A stretch of DNA of 64,000 bases. It comes from Campylobacter concisus. Its GTDB lineage: Bacteria; Campylobacterota; Campylobacteria; Campylobacterales; Campylobacteraceae. The notes below the pieces were generated by a model. The model was not told the DNA's origin. It was given only the letters and a program-made list of their open reading frames with translations, and did no database searches. Position numbers and translations under genes: made by a program. Of the stretch, positions 37,812 through 47,167 are shown in pieces. The number at the start of each line of letters is the position of its first letter. Within the stretch, counting starts at the first letter, position 1. The stretch spans positions 1,798,001 to 1,862,000 of the forward strand of contig NZ_CP049270.1 in assembly GCF_003048595.2 (NCBI RefSeq), read 5' to 3'.

Positions 37812-38928
37812 TTTAAGCTTAGAAAATTTACAAATTTATTGGTGGTTTATAGTTAGCCTTCTTGGCGGACTTTTAGTCTTTATGATGTTTGTTCAAGGTG
37901 GTCAAACGCTCATCTTTAGCCTTGGCAAGGACGAGATTAAAAAAGATATGCTCATAAATTCTATCGGTAGAAAATGGGAGCTTACATTTACGACGCTTGT
38001 TATGTTTGGAGGCGCGTGCTTTGCGGCGTTCCCGCTATTTTACGCTACGAGTTTTGGTGGCGCTTACTGGGTTTGGCTGGCTATTTTATTTTGCTTTATC
38101 ATCCAAGCTGTAAGCTACGAGTACCGCAAAAAGCCTGATAACTTCTTAGGCGCTAGAACTTATGAAATTTTCCTTTTCATAAATGGCTCACTTGGCGTTA
38201 TCCTTATTGGCATGGCGGTTAGTACATTTTTTAGCGGAAGTGACTTTGTGCTAAATGAGCACAACTTTGTCGAGTGGAAGACTCCGTTTCGCGGCCTTGA
38301 AGCTTTGGCAAATCCTTACTTGTACTTGCTTGGCATAGCGATGTTTTTCCTATCTCGCGTAGGCGGCTGCTTATACCTTATAAATAACATCGCGGACGGC
38401 GAATTTATACAAAACGCCAGAAAGCAACTGCTTGTTAATACCGTGCTATTCTTGCCATTTTTCTTAGGATTTCTTGCGTGGATACTTACAAAAGATGGCT
38501 TTGCATACGACGCAAATGGCGTAGTTAGCCTTATGCCTTACAAATACGCTATAAATTTGATCGAAATGCCTATCGTTGGCGCGCTACTGCTTATTGGCGT
38601 TCTTTTGGTACTTGTTGGAATTTTCCAAGGGGCATTTACAAAAAGCATACGTGGAATTTTTGCTTATGGCCTTGGCGTTACGCTAGCTGTAACCGCACTA
38701 TTTTTGATAACAGGCCTAAATGGTACTGCGTTTTATCCGTCATTTAGCGACCTTTCTAGCTCGCTAACTATCAAAAATGCAAGCTCTAGCCACTATACGC
38801 TTGGCGTTATGGCCTATGTTAGTTTGCTAGTGCCAGTAGTGCTTGCTTATATCATCGTCGTTTGGCGAGCGATAGATAGCAAGAAGATCACGCAAGACGA
38901 GATCAAAAACGATCATCACGCATACTAA
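37804..38928 (+). CDS. cydB: Cytochrome bd oxidase subunit II
   Basis: 374 residues, about nine membrane helices, pairs with CydA. Typical features: YWWFIVSLLGGLLVFMMFVQGG near the N-terminus, GRKWELTFTTLVMFGG, and the C-terminal helix followed by a polar tail ending DHHAY. The ATG lies inside the cydA 3' end. Followed ten bases later by a 33-residue ORF. Confidence 0.93.
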   Translation: MHSLSLENLQIYWWFIVSLLGGLLVFMMFVQGGQTLIFSLGKDEIKKDMLINSIGRKWELTFTTLVMFGGACFAAFPLFYATSFGGAYWVWLAILFCFIIQAVSYEYRKKPDNFLGARTYEIFLFINGSLGVILIGMAVSTFFSGSDFVLNEHNFVEWKTPFRGLEALANPYLYLLGIAMFFLSRVGGCLYLINNIADGEFIQNARKQLLVNTVLFLPFFLGFLAWILTKDGFAYDANGVVSLMPYKYAINLIEMPIVGALLLIGVLLVLVGIFQGAFTKSIRGIFAYGLGVTLAVTALFLITGLNGTAFYPSFSDLSSSLTIKNASSSHYTLGVMAYVSLLVPVVLAYIIVVWRAIDSKKITQDEIKNDHHAY

Positions 38929-38938
38929 GGATACAAAG

Positions 38939-39040
38939 ATGTTAGAAGCAGGAATTTTTTTGATACTTTGGCCAGTGACATTGTTTGCTAGCTACAAATT
39001 TGTACTATTTGCTTTAAAGAAATTTGAAGCAAATAACTAA
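38939..39040 (+). CDS. CydX-like small subunit of the bd oxidase
   Basis: 33 residues: one hydrophobic helix (FLILWPVTLFASYKFVLFAL) and a short polar tail (KKFEANN). It lies ten bases after cydB with AAGGA seven bases before the ATG. Position, size and topology match CydX/CbdX peptides that stabilise the haem site in E. coli. Sequence similarity to CydX is weak, as is normal for such peptides, so the call rests on context. Confidence 0.7.
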   Translation: MLEAGIFLILWPVTLFASYKFVLFALKKFEANN

Positions 39041-39066
39041 AATTTAGGGGCTTTTGCTCCTAAATT
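39041..39066 (+). terminator. Terminator of the bd oxidase operon
   Basis: 11-bp stem AATTTAGGGGC with GCTCCTAAATT (one G-T pair), TTTT loop, followed by a T-rich tract. It directly follows the small subunit stop, supporting that ORF as the last gene of the operon. Confidence 0.8.
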
Positions 39067-39190
39067 CTTCTTTTTTTACTCTTTAAAACGACTTCTTTAT
39101 AAATTTACTTAAGCCACTTTTCATATAAGCGTTAGTTCTGTGTGAAATTTAGGTAGTAAGATATCATTAAATTTTATTAAAGGAGCGAAA

Positions 39191-40960
39191 ATGAGCAAGA
39201 ATTTCTTAGGTTCTGTTGCCCTTGCGGCTGTTTTGGTTAGTGGTCTTAGTGTAGGCATCACGCCACTAGAGGCTGGAGTCCTGGCTCATCACGTAAAGGT
39301 TCAAGGCGAACTTGGATCAGTCTTTATAAATCCTTACGACGTATCTCCGCTAACTGCGATCATCGATAGAGCTGGCAAAGATATCAAAGATATCCACGTC
39401 AAAGTAAAAGGCAAGCCAGATGGTGGTATCGATATCGACTACAATGTCTCAGAGCATGCCCTGCTTACGCATGATGGTGTGCCTATTTGGGGACTTTATC
39501 CTGACTATCTAAACGAGGTCGTGCTTAGTTATACATTTAACGGAGCTAAAAAGGTAGAAATATATAAAATTTACGCCCAGCCTATCGTCACATATAGCCG
39601 TGATTTTAGATTTTCTCACATGCAAAAGACTCGCGTCAAAAAGGTCGATCCTGCCTTTAAAAACAGGCTCTATCTCATAAATAACACGATCACAAGCGTC
39701 TATAAACCACTTGATTGGAAAAATGGCGGAGCTGCTAGCTGGAACGACTTTACCGAAAACTACATCGTAGATACCAAAGGCGAAGTCAGATGGTATCTTG
39801 ACTATCAAAAATTTTACGACCGCAGCGAGCGCAGAGTGATGGATGGAGGCATGATGATGGGCTTTCATCAGCTAAAAAATGGCGATATCAGCTTTGGTAT
39901 GGCTCAAAGATATCTAAGATATGACCTTATGGGAAAAGAAATTTATAACCGCCCGCTTCCAAGAGGCTACATCGATCTAAGCCATGAAGTTATGCCATTA
40001 AAGGATGATCACGCACTTCTTAGGGTTGGCAAATACAACTACCACCACAAAGATGGCAAAATTTCTCACACTATAAGAGACCACATCATCGAGGTCGATA
40101 GCACCGGTAAGGTGGTCGAAGAGTGGGATCTAAATGAAATTTTTGGTAACAACGTCTACCGCAGCAACCTCATAAAAGCGCTTGATGCTAGAGCTGTTTG
40201 CCTAAACATCGACATGGACGCAAAGGAGATAAAGATAAGTAATGATCTACCATTTGGCGACATCACCTCTACTGGCACAGGTAGAAACTGGGCTCACGTA
40301 AATTCTATCTCATACGATGAGAGCGACGATAGCATTATCCTCTCACTTCGCCACCAAGGTATCGTTAAAATCGGCCGCGATAAAAAAGTAAAATGGATAC
40401 TAGCTTCGCCTGAGGGCTGGAGTGAAGAATTTAAAGCCAAAGTACTAACTCCAGTTGACAGCAAAGGCAATAAGATAAAATGCGAAAACTCAAAATGCGA
40501 GGGCGAATTTGACTGGTCATGGACTCAGCACACTGCATGGCTAACACCAAGATATGATAACAAAGGCAGTGTAAAACACCTAAGCGTCTTTGACAATGGC
40601 GATGCAAGAGGCATGGAGCAGCCAGCCTTTAAAGAGGATAAATATTCACGTGCGGTTGAGTACAAGATAGATGAGAAAAAGGGCACGGTTGAGCAAACTT
40701 GGCAGTTTGGTAAGGAGCGTGGCTTTGACTTTTATAGCGCAGTCACTAGCAACGTCGAGTGGCAAAAGGATAAAAATACCTACTTCATCTCAAGCTCAAA
40801 TGTAAATTTGCTCCGTCCTGATAAGACTATCAAAATGGTCTTAGTTGAGATCGATCCAAAGACAAATGAGATCAAATTTGAGATGGACGTGGACTCTGCT
40901 TCAAGAGATGATGTTGCTTATAGGGCGATGGTTATTGATCCGGAGGTATTTAGTTATTAG
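39191..40960 (+). CDS. assT: Periplasmic arylsulfate sulfotransferase
   Basis: PAPS-independent transfer of sulfate from one phenolic ester to another phenol. 589 residues with a signal peptide (LGSVALAAVLVSGLSVGITP), an N-terminal beta-sandwich and a six-bladed propeller. Active-site motifs NWAHVNS, SLRHQG and the likely catalytic His in WTQHTAWL are present. A Cys pair (KCENSKCEG) near 435 could form the disulfide that in E. coli is made by DsbL/DsbI; those genes are not nearby. Common in C. concisus-like species. AAAGGAG precedes the ATG. Confidence 0.93.
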   Translation: MSKNFLGSVALAAVLVSGLSVGITPLEAGVLAHHVKVQGELGSVFINPYDVSPLTAIIDRAGKDIKDIHVKVKGKPDGGIDIDYNVSEHALLTHDGVPIWGLYPDYLNEVVLSYTFNGAKKVEIYKIYAQPIVTYSRDFRFSHMQKTRVKKVDPAFKNRLYLINNTITSVYKPLDWKNGGAASWNDFTENYIVDTKGEVRWYLDYQKFYDRSERRVMDGGMMMGFHQLKNGDISFGMAQRYLRYDLMGKEIYNRPLPRGYIDLSHEVMPLKDDHALLRVGKYNYHHKDGKISHTIRDHIIEVDSTGKVVEEWDLNEIFGNNVYRSNLIKALDARAVCLNIDMDAKEIKISNDLPFGDITSTGTGRNWAHVNSISYDESDDSIILSLRHQGIVKIGRDKKVKWILASPEGWSEEFKAKVLTPVDSKGNKIKCENSKCEGEFDWSWTQHTAWLTPRYDNKGSVKHLSVFDNGDARGMEQPAFKEDKYSRAVEYKIDEKKGTVEQTWQFGKERGFDFYSAVTSNVEWQKDKNTYFISSSNVNLLRPDKTIKMVLVEIDPKTNEIKFEMDVDSASRDDVAYRAMVIDPEVFSY

Positions 40961-40966
40961 CAGTAT

Positions 40967-40992
40967 CTGGTGTGAGATTTTTCTCTCACCAG
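40967..40992 (+). terminator. Terminator after assT
   Basis: CTGGTG-T-GAGA, TTTT loop, TCTC-T-CACCAG, i.e. ten pairs with one T-T mismatch, six bases after the assT stop and followed by CTTTTAG. Also ends near the convergent gene at 40996. Confidence 0.65.
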
Positions 40993-40995
40993 CTT

Positions 40996-41346
40996 TTAGT
41001 TGTTGTTTTGAAATTTATAGATTGCTTCTTTGATTCTAGTAAGGTTAAAATTTATCGCTCGCTCTAGCTCTGGCAAGTCTATATCTTTATCAGCTTCAAA
41101 TGCTTTTACCATATCGCTTAGCTCTTTTGTTTCATCACTTGCAAGAACTGTGCTTTTAAAATCATCATCGTCTATCTGGTCAAATTTTAAAAAGATCGAT
41201 GCAAATTTATCTTTTAAAATTTCTTTATTTAGCTTTCTATTTTCCAAAGCTTTCTTTGTTCCACCATTTTTATTACAGGTTCTAAATATAGAATCTATTG
41301 TTTCATTCACTTCATCAAGTAAAATTTCTGTTTTTTCACTTTGCAT
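40996..41346 (-). CDS. Hypothetical soluble helical protein
   Basis: 116 residues, Lys/Glu/Asp-rich, predicted mostly helical (TEILLDEVNETIDSIFRTC, LPELERAINFNLTRIKEAIY). No signal peptide, membrane span or recognised motif. Upstream sequence is AT-rich with a weak ribosome-binding site (AGAG). Convergent with assT. Confidence 0.6.
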   Translation of the reverse strand: MQSEKTEILLDEVNETIDSIFRTCNKNGGTKKALENRKLNKEILKDKFASIFLKFDQIDDDDFKSTVLASDETKELSDMVKAFEADKDIDLPELERAINFNLTRIKEAIYKFQNNN

Positions 41347-41421
41347 ATAAAACTCTCTTAACTATAAATTAAATTTAAAATAAAAGCTAAATCGCTCTTG
41401 TTTTGGAGATTAGAAGTTGTT

Positions 41422-41643
41422 TTACTTCTTCGCGTAAAAAGGAAAAATTAAAGTTATATTTATGAAGTTATTTTCATAAAAGTTTGCGCCAGAATTTAAA
41501 ATTTTAGTTTGCATTGGCATCACTTTTATGCCCTCTCTTTTTGCGATCATTTTCTCATCCTTGTTAAAAAATTTTATCGCATTGTATAAATTTTCATAAG
41601 TCTTGTAAATTGTACCAAGGTACAATAAAGCCCTATAAATCAA
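41422..41643 (-). CDS. Small ORF, doubtful
   Basis: A 73-codon frame with TTG start and no ribosome-binding site (YNAIKFFNKDEKMIAKREG). No family recognised; composition is like protein, but it may be a remnant. The AT-rich stretch 41644-41868 beyond it holds only the probable ilvD promoter. Confidence 0.3.
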   Translation of the reverse strand: MIYRALLYLGTIYKTYENLYNAIKFFNKDEKMIAKREGIKVMPMQTKILNSGANFYENNFINITLIFPFYAKK

Positions 41644-41868
41644 TATTTATAACACATTGATAATATTTTTACGTTATTATTTTGCATACTGCTTTGATTA
41701 AAATTACCGAAATTTCGTAGCTATTTAGCTCATCCTTTTTGGATAAATTTTACAAATTTAATGTGTTATTTATGTAATAAAAAAATTTTTAAATTTGCAA
41801 AAATTTTTTAAAATCTTTGATACTTTATATGTGATAAAATCCTCTCAAATTTTAAAAAAGGATCAAAT

Positions 41869-43542
41869 TTGAGAAGCGACATAATCAAAAAAGGCTACAC
41901 AAGAGCCCCACACCGCTCACTTTTACGTGCGACTGGGCTAAAAGACAAAGACTTTGCCAAGCCATTTATCGGCGTTGCAAACAGCTTTATAGAGATCATT
42001 CCAGGCCACTTTTTCTTAAACAAATACGCTCAAATTTTAAAAGAAGAAATTCGCAAAAATGGCTGTATTCCATTTGAGTTTAACTGCATCGGCGTGGATG
42101 ATGGCATCGCGATGGGGCATGGCGGCATGCTATATAGCTTGCCTAGCCGCGAGATCATCGCAAACTCGATAGAAACCGTGATGAACGCTCATGCACTTGA
42201 CGCACTTGTTTGTATGCCAAACTGCGACAAGATCGTCCCTGGCATGGTTATGGGCGCTTTAAGAGTAAATGTACCGACCGTATTTGTAAGCGGTGGCCCA
42301 ATGAAAAAGGGCTACACAAAAGATGGCAAGCCAATTGATCTTGCGACTGCGTTTGAGGCGGTTGGTAAATTTGAGACAAAAGAGATAGATGAGGCTGAGC
42401 TAAAAGATATTGAGTGCAACGCATGTCCAAGTGGTGGTAGTTGCAGCGGTATGTTTACAGCAAATTCTATGAACACACTTTGTGAAGCGATGGGCATAGC
42501 ACTACCTGGCAACGGCACTATCCTTGCACTAACTCCGGAGCGTGAGGAGCTCATCAGGCAGGCTGCTCGCAGGATCTGCGAGATCGCCCTTGATGAGAAA
42601 TTTAAGATAAGAAACATACTAAATGAAAAGGCGATCCGCAACGCGCTTGTCGTTGATATGGCAATGGGTGGTAGCAGCAACACCGTTCTTCACATGCTAG
42701 CCATCTCAAGAGAGGCTGGCGTAAATTTAGATATTAAAGAGCTAAATAAAATCAGCCAAAACATCGCTCACATCGCTAAGATCAGCCCAAGCTTGCCAAA
42801 TGTGCACATGGAGGACATCGGCAGAGCTGGTGGTATGAATGCAGTTATAAAAGAAATTTCACGCAGAGATAATGGCATGCTAAATTTGGATAATCTCACA
42901 GTTAGTGGAGAAACTCTGGGAGAGCGCGTAGAGGTAAGTGACATCAAAGATGAAAGTATCATTCACAAAGTAGAAAACGCCTATTCACAAGTTGGCGGAC
43001 TTGCCATTTTATTTGGAAATTTAGCCGAGCAAGGCTGTGTCATCAAGACAGCTGGCATAGTTGGCGAGCGTAAATTTAGCGGCAAAGCGGTCTGCTTTAA
43101 CTCACAAGATGAAGCAATAGCTGGCATTTCAAGTGGTAAAGTAGATAAAGGCGATGTCGTCGTCATCCGCTACGAAGGTCCACGCGGAGGCCCTGGCATG
43201 CAAGAGATGCTAAGCCCTACTTCACTCATCATGGGACGAGGCCTTGGCGCAGACGTGGCGCTCATCACAGATGGTCGCTTTAGCGGGGCGACAAGGGGTC
43301 TAAGTATCGGTCACGTAAGCCCAGAAGCGGCTGAAGGCGGCATGATAGGCTTGCTGCAAGATGGCGACATCATCGATATAGACGTCGATAAATACGAGAT
43401 AAACGTTCGCCTAAGCGAAGCCGAGATCGCAAAGAGAAGAGCAGAATTTAAGCCAGTTGATAAGGCGCTAACCTCCCGCTGGCTAAGGCAATACCGCAAA
43501 CTAGTCACAAACGCAAGCAACGGAGCAGTGCTAGAAGCATAA
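41869..43542 (+). CDS. ilvD: Dihydroxy-acid dehydratase
   Basis: Third step of valine, isoleucine and leucine synthesis, dehydrating dihydroxy-acids with an Fe-S cluster. 557 residues: [15 protein letters not shown] and [18 protein letters not shown] hold cluster Cys residues, and [12 protein letters not shown] and [11 protein letters not shown] are conserved. TTG start with AAAGGATC upstream; TAAAAT at 41835-41840 is a likely -10. In C. jejuni it neighbours desulforubrerythrin, here about 2 kb away beyond rmuC. Confidence 0.96.
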   Translation: MRSDIIKKGYTRAPHRSLLRATGLKDKDFAKPFIGVANSFIEIIPGHFFLNKYAQILKEEIRKNGCIPFEFNCIGVDDGIAMGHGGMLYSLPSREIIANSIETVMNAHALDALVCMPNCDKIVPGMVMGALRVNVPTVFVSGGPMKKGYTKDGKPIDLATAFEAVGKFETKEIDEAELKDIECNACPSGGSCSGMFTANSMNTLCEAMGIALPGNGTILALTPEREELIRQAARRICEIALDEKFKIRNILNEKAIRNALVVDMAMGGSSNTVLHMLAISREAGVNLDIKELNKISQNIAHIAKISPSLPNVHMEDIGRAGGMNAVIKEISRRDNGMLNLDNLTVSGETLGERVEVSDIKDESIIHKVENAYSQVGGLAILFGNLAEQGCVIKTAGIVGERKFSGKAVCFNSQDEAIAGISSGKVDKGDVVVIRYEGPRGGPGMQEMLSPTSLIMGRGLGADVALITDGRFSGATRGLSIGHVSPEAAEGGMIGLLQDGDIIDIDVDKYEINVRLSEAEIAKRRAEFKPVDKALTSRWLRQYRKLVTNASNGAVLEA

Positions 43543-43549
43543 AAATTTA

Positions 43550-43585
43550 TTACAAAAGCAAGGAGTAGCCTCTTTGCTTTTGTAA
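43550..43585 (+). terminator. Strong terminator after ilvD
   Basis: 16-bp stem with one G-T pair (43550-43565 with 43570-43585), loop TAGC, eight bases after the ilvD stop. The most stable hairpin in the core part of the window. Confidence 0.85.
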
Positions 43586-43621
43586 AAATATAAAAATTTC
43601 TTCATTTTTTAAGGATACTAA

Positions 43622-45190
43622 ATGCAACAAGATTTCTATTTTTATGCTGCCATATTTTTAGGACTACTATTTTTGATTGCGATATTTGTCATCTATTCAT
43701 TTAATAGAGACAAACTCGAGCTAAAAAGAAATTTGGCGCAAAAAGAGCAAGAAAATTTTGAAATTTCATCAAATCTAACAAATTTAGTATCTAAAAATAG
43801 TGAAAATATGCAGCTAATCAGTGAGCAAAAAGCAAGACTTATGTCAAATCACGAGCGAATAGACGAGCTCATCAGTGAGATCGATGCGCTAAAAACCAAA
43901 ATAGCACAAAAAGACGAAGCCGAAGATGCGATGGAGCGCGTGATAAATGAGCTTAAAGAGAGTATCGGTACAGCAAATGAAAGGGCCAAGAATAACGAGG
44001 CAAATTTCACTGCAACTCTAGCCGAGCTAAATCAAAATAAAAATGCTTTAGCTGAAGCAAATGAGAGAGAAAATAGATTAAAACGTGATATGGCTGTACT
44101 TAGAAATGAAATAGAAGCAAAAGAAAATAGCCTAAAAGAGCAAGAAGCAAATTTATTAAAAGTAAAAAATGAGTTAAATTTGGAATTTTCTAATCTTGCA
44201 AATAAAATATTTGAAGAAAAAAGTGCAAATTTCACGCAAAATAGCCAAAATTCTTTAGATCTTTTATTAAAGCCACTAAAGGAGCAAATTTCAACCTTTC
44301 AAGAGCGCGTAAATGCAGTCCATGACGAGTCAGTTAAAGGCATGAGCGCGCTAGGAACGCAGATTAAGCACATAAGTGAAATTGGTATCTCAATGTCAAA
44401 AGAGGCAAACTCACTAGCCACTGCACTAAAAGGTAGCAATAAAACACTTGGGAACTGGGGTGAAATACAGCTTGAACGCACATTTGAGGCTTCTGGACTT
44501 GTGAAAGATGAGCATTACTTGACACAACAAAATTTCAAAAATGAAGAAGGCAAACGTCTTATTCCTGATTTTATAGTAAAGATACCAGATGGCAAACACC
44601 TAATAGTTGATTCTAAAGTCTCACTTATAGCTTACGAAAAGGCTATCACAGCCAGCAACGAAGAGGAGCTAAATTTAGCATTGAAAGAGCATATTGCTTC
44701 TATGAAAAATCACACAGATAGCTTAAATAGTAAAAATTACGGTGAGATCGTACCTGATAGCCCTGATTTTGTATTGATGTTTATACCAATTGAGCCAGCA
44801 TATATCGAGGCTATGAAATTTGATAGTTCACTTTTTGACTATGCATTTCAAAAGCGCGTAATACTAGTATCTCACACTACGCTTATGCCTATTCTTCGCA
44901 CAGTGGCAAATTTATGGCGCATAGAGCGTGGCAATGAAGAGGCCAAAAATATCGTAAAGAGTGCGATTAAAATTTATGATAAAGTCCGCAATGTGGCCGA
45001 GCACATGAATAGGCTTAGCAATACACTAAATACTGCAAATAAACATTTTAACGCCCTTGCATCAAGTTTTAGTGGTAGAGATGGTCTTGTTAGTAGGCTT
45101 GAAAATTTTAAACGCTTGTCTCCAGACGATCAAAAAGATATAGAAGTAAAAGAGATCGGCGTAAATAACGAATTAGAAAAAGAGGATTAG
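43622..45190 (+). CDS. rmuC: DNA recombination protein RmuC
   Basis: 522 residues: N-terminal membrane helix (FYFYAAIFLGLLFLIAIFV), long coiled coil (about 30-200) and a C-terminal nuclease-like RmuC domain (LGNWGEIQLERTFEASGL, IPDFIVKIPDGKHLIVDSKV, FVLMFIPIEPAYI). RmuC limits inversions at short repeats. The VDSKV motif resembles restriction-endonuclease-like active sites. ATG after AAGGATACTA. Confidence 0.92.
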   Translation: MQQDFYFYAAIFLGLLFLIAIFVIYSFNRDKLELKRNLAQKEQENFEISSNLTNLVSKNSENMQLISEQKARLMSNHERIDELISEIDALKTKIAQKDEAEDAMERVINELKESIGTANERAKNNEANFTATLAELNQNKNALAEANERENRLKRDMAVLRNEIEAKENSLKEQEANLLKVKNELNLEFSNLANKIFEEKSANFTQNSQNSLDLLLKPLKEQISTFQERVNAVHDESVKGMSALGTQIKHISEIGISMSKEANSLATALKGSNKTLGNWGEIQLERTFEASGLVKDEHYLTQQNFKNEEGKRLIPDFIVKIPDGKHLIVDSKVSLIAYEKAITASNEEELNLALKEHIASMKNHTDSLNSKNYGEIVPDSPDFVLMFIPIEPAYIEAMKFDSSLFDYAFQKRVILVSHTTLMPILRTVANLWRIERGNEEAKNIVKSAIKIYDKVRNVAEHMNRLSNTLNTANKHFNALASSFSGRDGLVSRLENFKRLSPDDQKDIEVKEIGVNNELEKED

Positions 45191-45192
45191 GA

Positions 45193-45215
45193 TATGGCTA
45201 GAAAAACTAGCCATA
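45193..45215 (+). terminator. Hairpin between rmuC and the convergent gene
   Basis: TATGGCTAG-AAAAA-CTAGCCATA, 9-bp perfect stem two bases after the rmuC stop, then AAAATTTATTTT. Confidence 0.7.
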
Positions 45216-45220
45216 AAAAT

Positions 45221-45511
45221 TTATTTTAAAAGACCTTGTTTTTTCATTTGATCCATTACTTGAGCAAACATCTCTTTAGCTTGTTTGCAAGTAGCGTCTT
45301 GTTGCTCTTTTGGTAAAGAAGCTAGTTGATCCATTGATTGTTTCTTTTGATCCTCATACATTTTTACTTGTTGCTCTTGACCAGCTTGTTTGTAAGCTTC
45401 GACCATTTTGTCGATGTCTGAGAAGTAAGACTTGCAAGTATCTGTAAGATCTGCAGCGTTTAGGCTTAGTGCAAAGCCAAGAGTAGCTAAAACTAAAAGT
45501 GATTTTTTCAT
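45221..45511 (-). CDS. Small periplasmic helical protein (DUF5339-like)
   Basis: 96 residues with signal peptide (SLLVLATLGFALSLNAA) and a mature helical part holding two Cys (TDTCKSYFSDIDK and QDATCKQAKEMF), likely a disulfide, and a Gln/Lys-rich middle. The Cys spacing and LPKEQQ motif resemble DUF5339 proteins, a tentative match. Good AAGGAGA ribosome-binding site. Function unknown. Confidence 0.75.
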   Translation of the reverse strand: MKKSLLVLATLGFALSLNAADLTDTCKSYFSDIDKMVEAYKQAGQEQQVKMYEDQKKQSMDQLASLPKEQQDATCKQAKEMFAQVMDQMKKQGLLK

Positions 45512-45618
45512 CTCTTTCTCCTTGTGAAAATTTAAGGAGATTATATAACTTTTTTATTTTAAATAGATTTAAATTTATTAAATTTAGCCAAGACAAGCGC
45601 CTTGGCTATTTTGGCTTT

Positions 45619-46263
45619 TTAGCCTAAGAATTCGCGCTTGAAATACTCTTTTGGAGCTTTGCAAAGTGGGCAAGCGCCTGGAGCTTTTTTGCCTCTGTGA
45701 ACGTGTCCGCACACCTCGCAAACCCAGATATCCTCTTCGTCGCTCTCAAAAAAGCCCTCTTCATCAAGCATCTTTTTAAGCTCTAGATACTCCCTCTCAT
45801 GCTCTACTTCAACCTTGCCGATCGCGTTAAATAGCCTCTCAACATCTCTTAGCTCTTCTTCTTTTGCGATCTTTGCAAAGTCTGGATACATCGTCGTATG
45901 CTCGTAGTTTTCGCCAGCTGCAGCATCAAGTAAATTTTTATCCATCTTATCGATCGGATCGTTCATCATCTCGTGATATTTCTTAAATTCAGCCCTTGCG
46001 TGCCATTTTTCGTTTTCAGCTGCTTCGTAAAAGTGTCTAGCTATCGCGTGATAGCCTGCTTCTTTAGCTAGGTCGCCGTAAAGCTCATACTTGTTTCTAG
46101 CTTGTGACTCGCCAGCAAATGCCTTCATTAAATTTACCGCTGTTAAATTTTCAGTCACGCACTTCATCTCTTCGCCGCAACAGGTTAGTGTACCGCCGCC
46201 AACCTTTTGCACCTCGATCTCGTTGCCGCATTTTTCGCATTTGTATGTTTCGTACTGTCTCAT
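45619..46263 (-). CDS. rrc: Desulforubrerythrin
   Basis: Reduces hydrogen peroxide in the cytoplasm. 214 residues in three parts: N-terminal desulforedoxin-like Fe(Cys)4 site (Cys9, Cys12, Cys28, Cys29), central four-helix di-iron rubrerythrin domain (FAGESQARNKYELYGD, EAAENEKWHARAEF, GENYEHTTMYP, KVEVEHEREY) and a C-terminal rubredoxin centre (CEVCG and CPLCKAP). This order is that of C. jejuni Rrc (Cj0012c). ATG 46263 is preceded by AGGAGT; an earlier in-frame start is not supported. Confidence 0.95.
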   Translation of the reverse strand: MRQYETYKCEKCGNEIEVQKVGGGTLTCCGEEMKCVTENLTAVNLMKAFAGESQARNKYELYGDLAKEAGYHAIARHFYEAAENEKWHARAEFKKYHEMMNDPIDKMDKNLLDAAAGENYEHTTMYPDFAKIAKEEELRDVERLFNAIGKVEVEHEREYLELKKMLDEEGFFESDEEDIWVCEVCGHVHRGKKAPGACPLCKAPKEYFKREFLG

Positions 46264-46356
46264 TTTGACTCCTATTTTGATAAATTTTGAGTGGATTATA
46301 ACCAAATAATTAAAATAAGTAAATAATAATTTTTATTGATAACGTATATTATTATT

Positions 46357-46581
46357 TTATTTTTTACATAAAATTTGTGTGAGTTTTGTTACAAATGGAG
46401 ATACTAGCAAAAGCACAGGATACGCCACTACAAAGGCTTTTACATAAGCAGTTAGCCAAATTTTTACAAAGCCATCAACAAAGCCAAGATTTAAATATGT
46501 CAGCACAAATGACATAAAAAACGCCATAAATGCTGACATTATAAACGCAAAAACATATTTATAAAATTTCGCCGGTATCAT
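46357..46581 (-). CDS. DUF2798 two-helix membrane protein
   Basis: 74 residues with two hydrophobic helices separated by a short polar loop (YLNLGFVDGFVKIWLTAYVK), the layout of DUF2798 proteins. The ATG overlaps the stop of the flavoprotein gene by four bases, so they are co-translated. Function unknown. Confidence 0.75.
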   Translation of the reverse strand: MIPAKFYKYVFAFIMSAFMAFFMSFVLTYLNLGFVDGFVKIWLTAYVKAFVVAYPVLLLVSPFVTKLTQILCKK

Positions 46582-47138
46582 GAAATTTTGCTTATCATCT
46601 CCTCTACTCTTTTTGCGTGATCAAGCGCCTTTTGCCTCATCAAAGCAAGCTTTGCCTCATCGTGCCTACTCTGATACGATAGCCCTCCGCTATAAACATA
46701 TCCTGCAAACTCCATCCCACAAGTATTTGCTAGAGCCTTAAGTGGCAGCAAAAATTCCTCTATCTCATAGCGCTGAAGCGCTTCTTTTTTATAAAGCTCC
46801 TCAGGCGCGCCAGAAGTAAATGAAAGCACCAGCTTTTTGCCCCGTAGCTTATCTCCCTTGCTGCCATGAGAGAAGCCATGAACCAGCACATCTTCAAACC
46901 ACTTTTGTAAAAGCGATGGCACGCCGTACCAGAAAAATGGATAAACAAGCACGATCACATCAGCCTTTACCAGCTTTTCTTGCTCGGCTTTTACATCGAT
47001 CACGTAGTTTTTATAAAGCTCGCTTAGTATGTCAAATTTAGCCTCTGGTAAGTGCTTTTTTAGCTCGCCCAAGATTATCTTATTTGCAAAGGAATTTTCA
47101 AGGTCGGTATGACCTGATACAACTAAAATTTCACTCAT
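46578..47138 (-). CDS. NAD(P)H:quinone oxidoreductase-like flavoprotein
   Basis: 186 residues with a flavodoxin-like fold of the MdaB/KefF/NQO type: ILVVSGHTDLENSFANK (FMN/FAD phosphate loop), VLVYPFFWYGVPSLLQKWFE and the later LSFTSGAPEELY. These cytoplasmic enzymes reduce quinones by two electrons and protect against oxidative stress. Which subfamily is unclear. Good AAGGAGAG ribosome-binding site. Confidence 0.85.
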   Translation of the reverse strand: MSEILVVSGHTDLENSFANKIILGELKKHLPEAKFDILSELYKNYVIDVKAEQEKLVKADVIVLVYPFFWYGVPSLLQKWFEDVLVHGFSHGSKGDKLRGKKLVLSFTSGAPEELYKKEALQRYEIEEFLLPLKALANTCGMEFAGYVYSGGLSYQSRHDEAKLALMRQKALDHAKRVEEMISKIS

Positions 47139-47167
47139 TTTCTCTCCTTAAATTGACTTCTTTAAAT

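Noticed and set aside
46264-46305. Longer N-terminus of desulforubrerythrin
   Set aside because: AGGAGT lies directly before ATG 46263 and the desulforedoxin site begins there.
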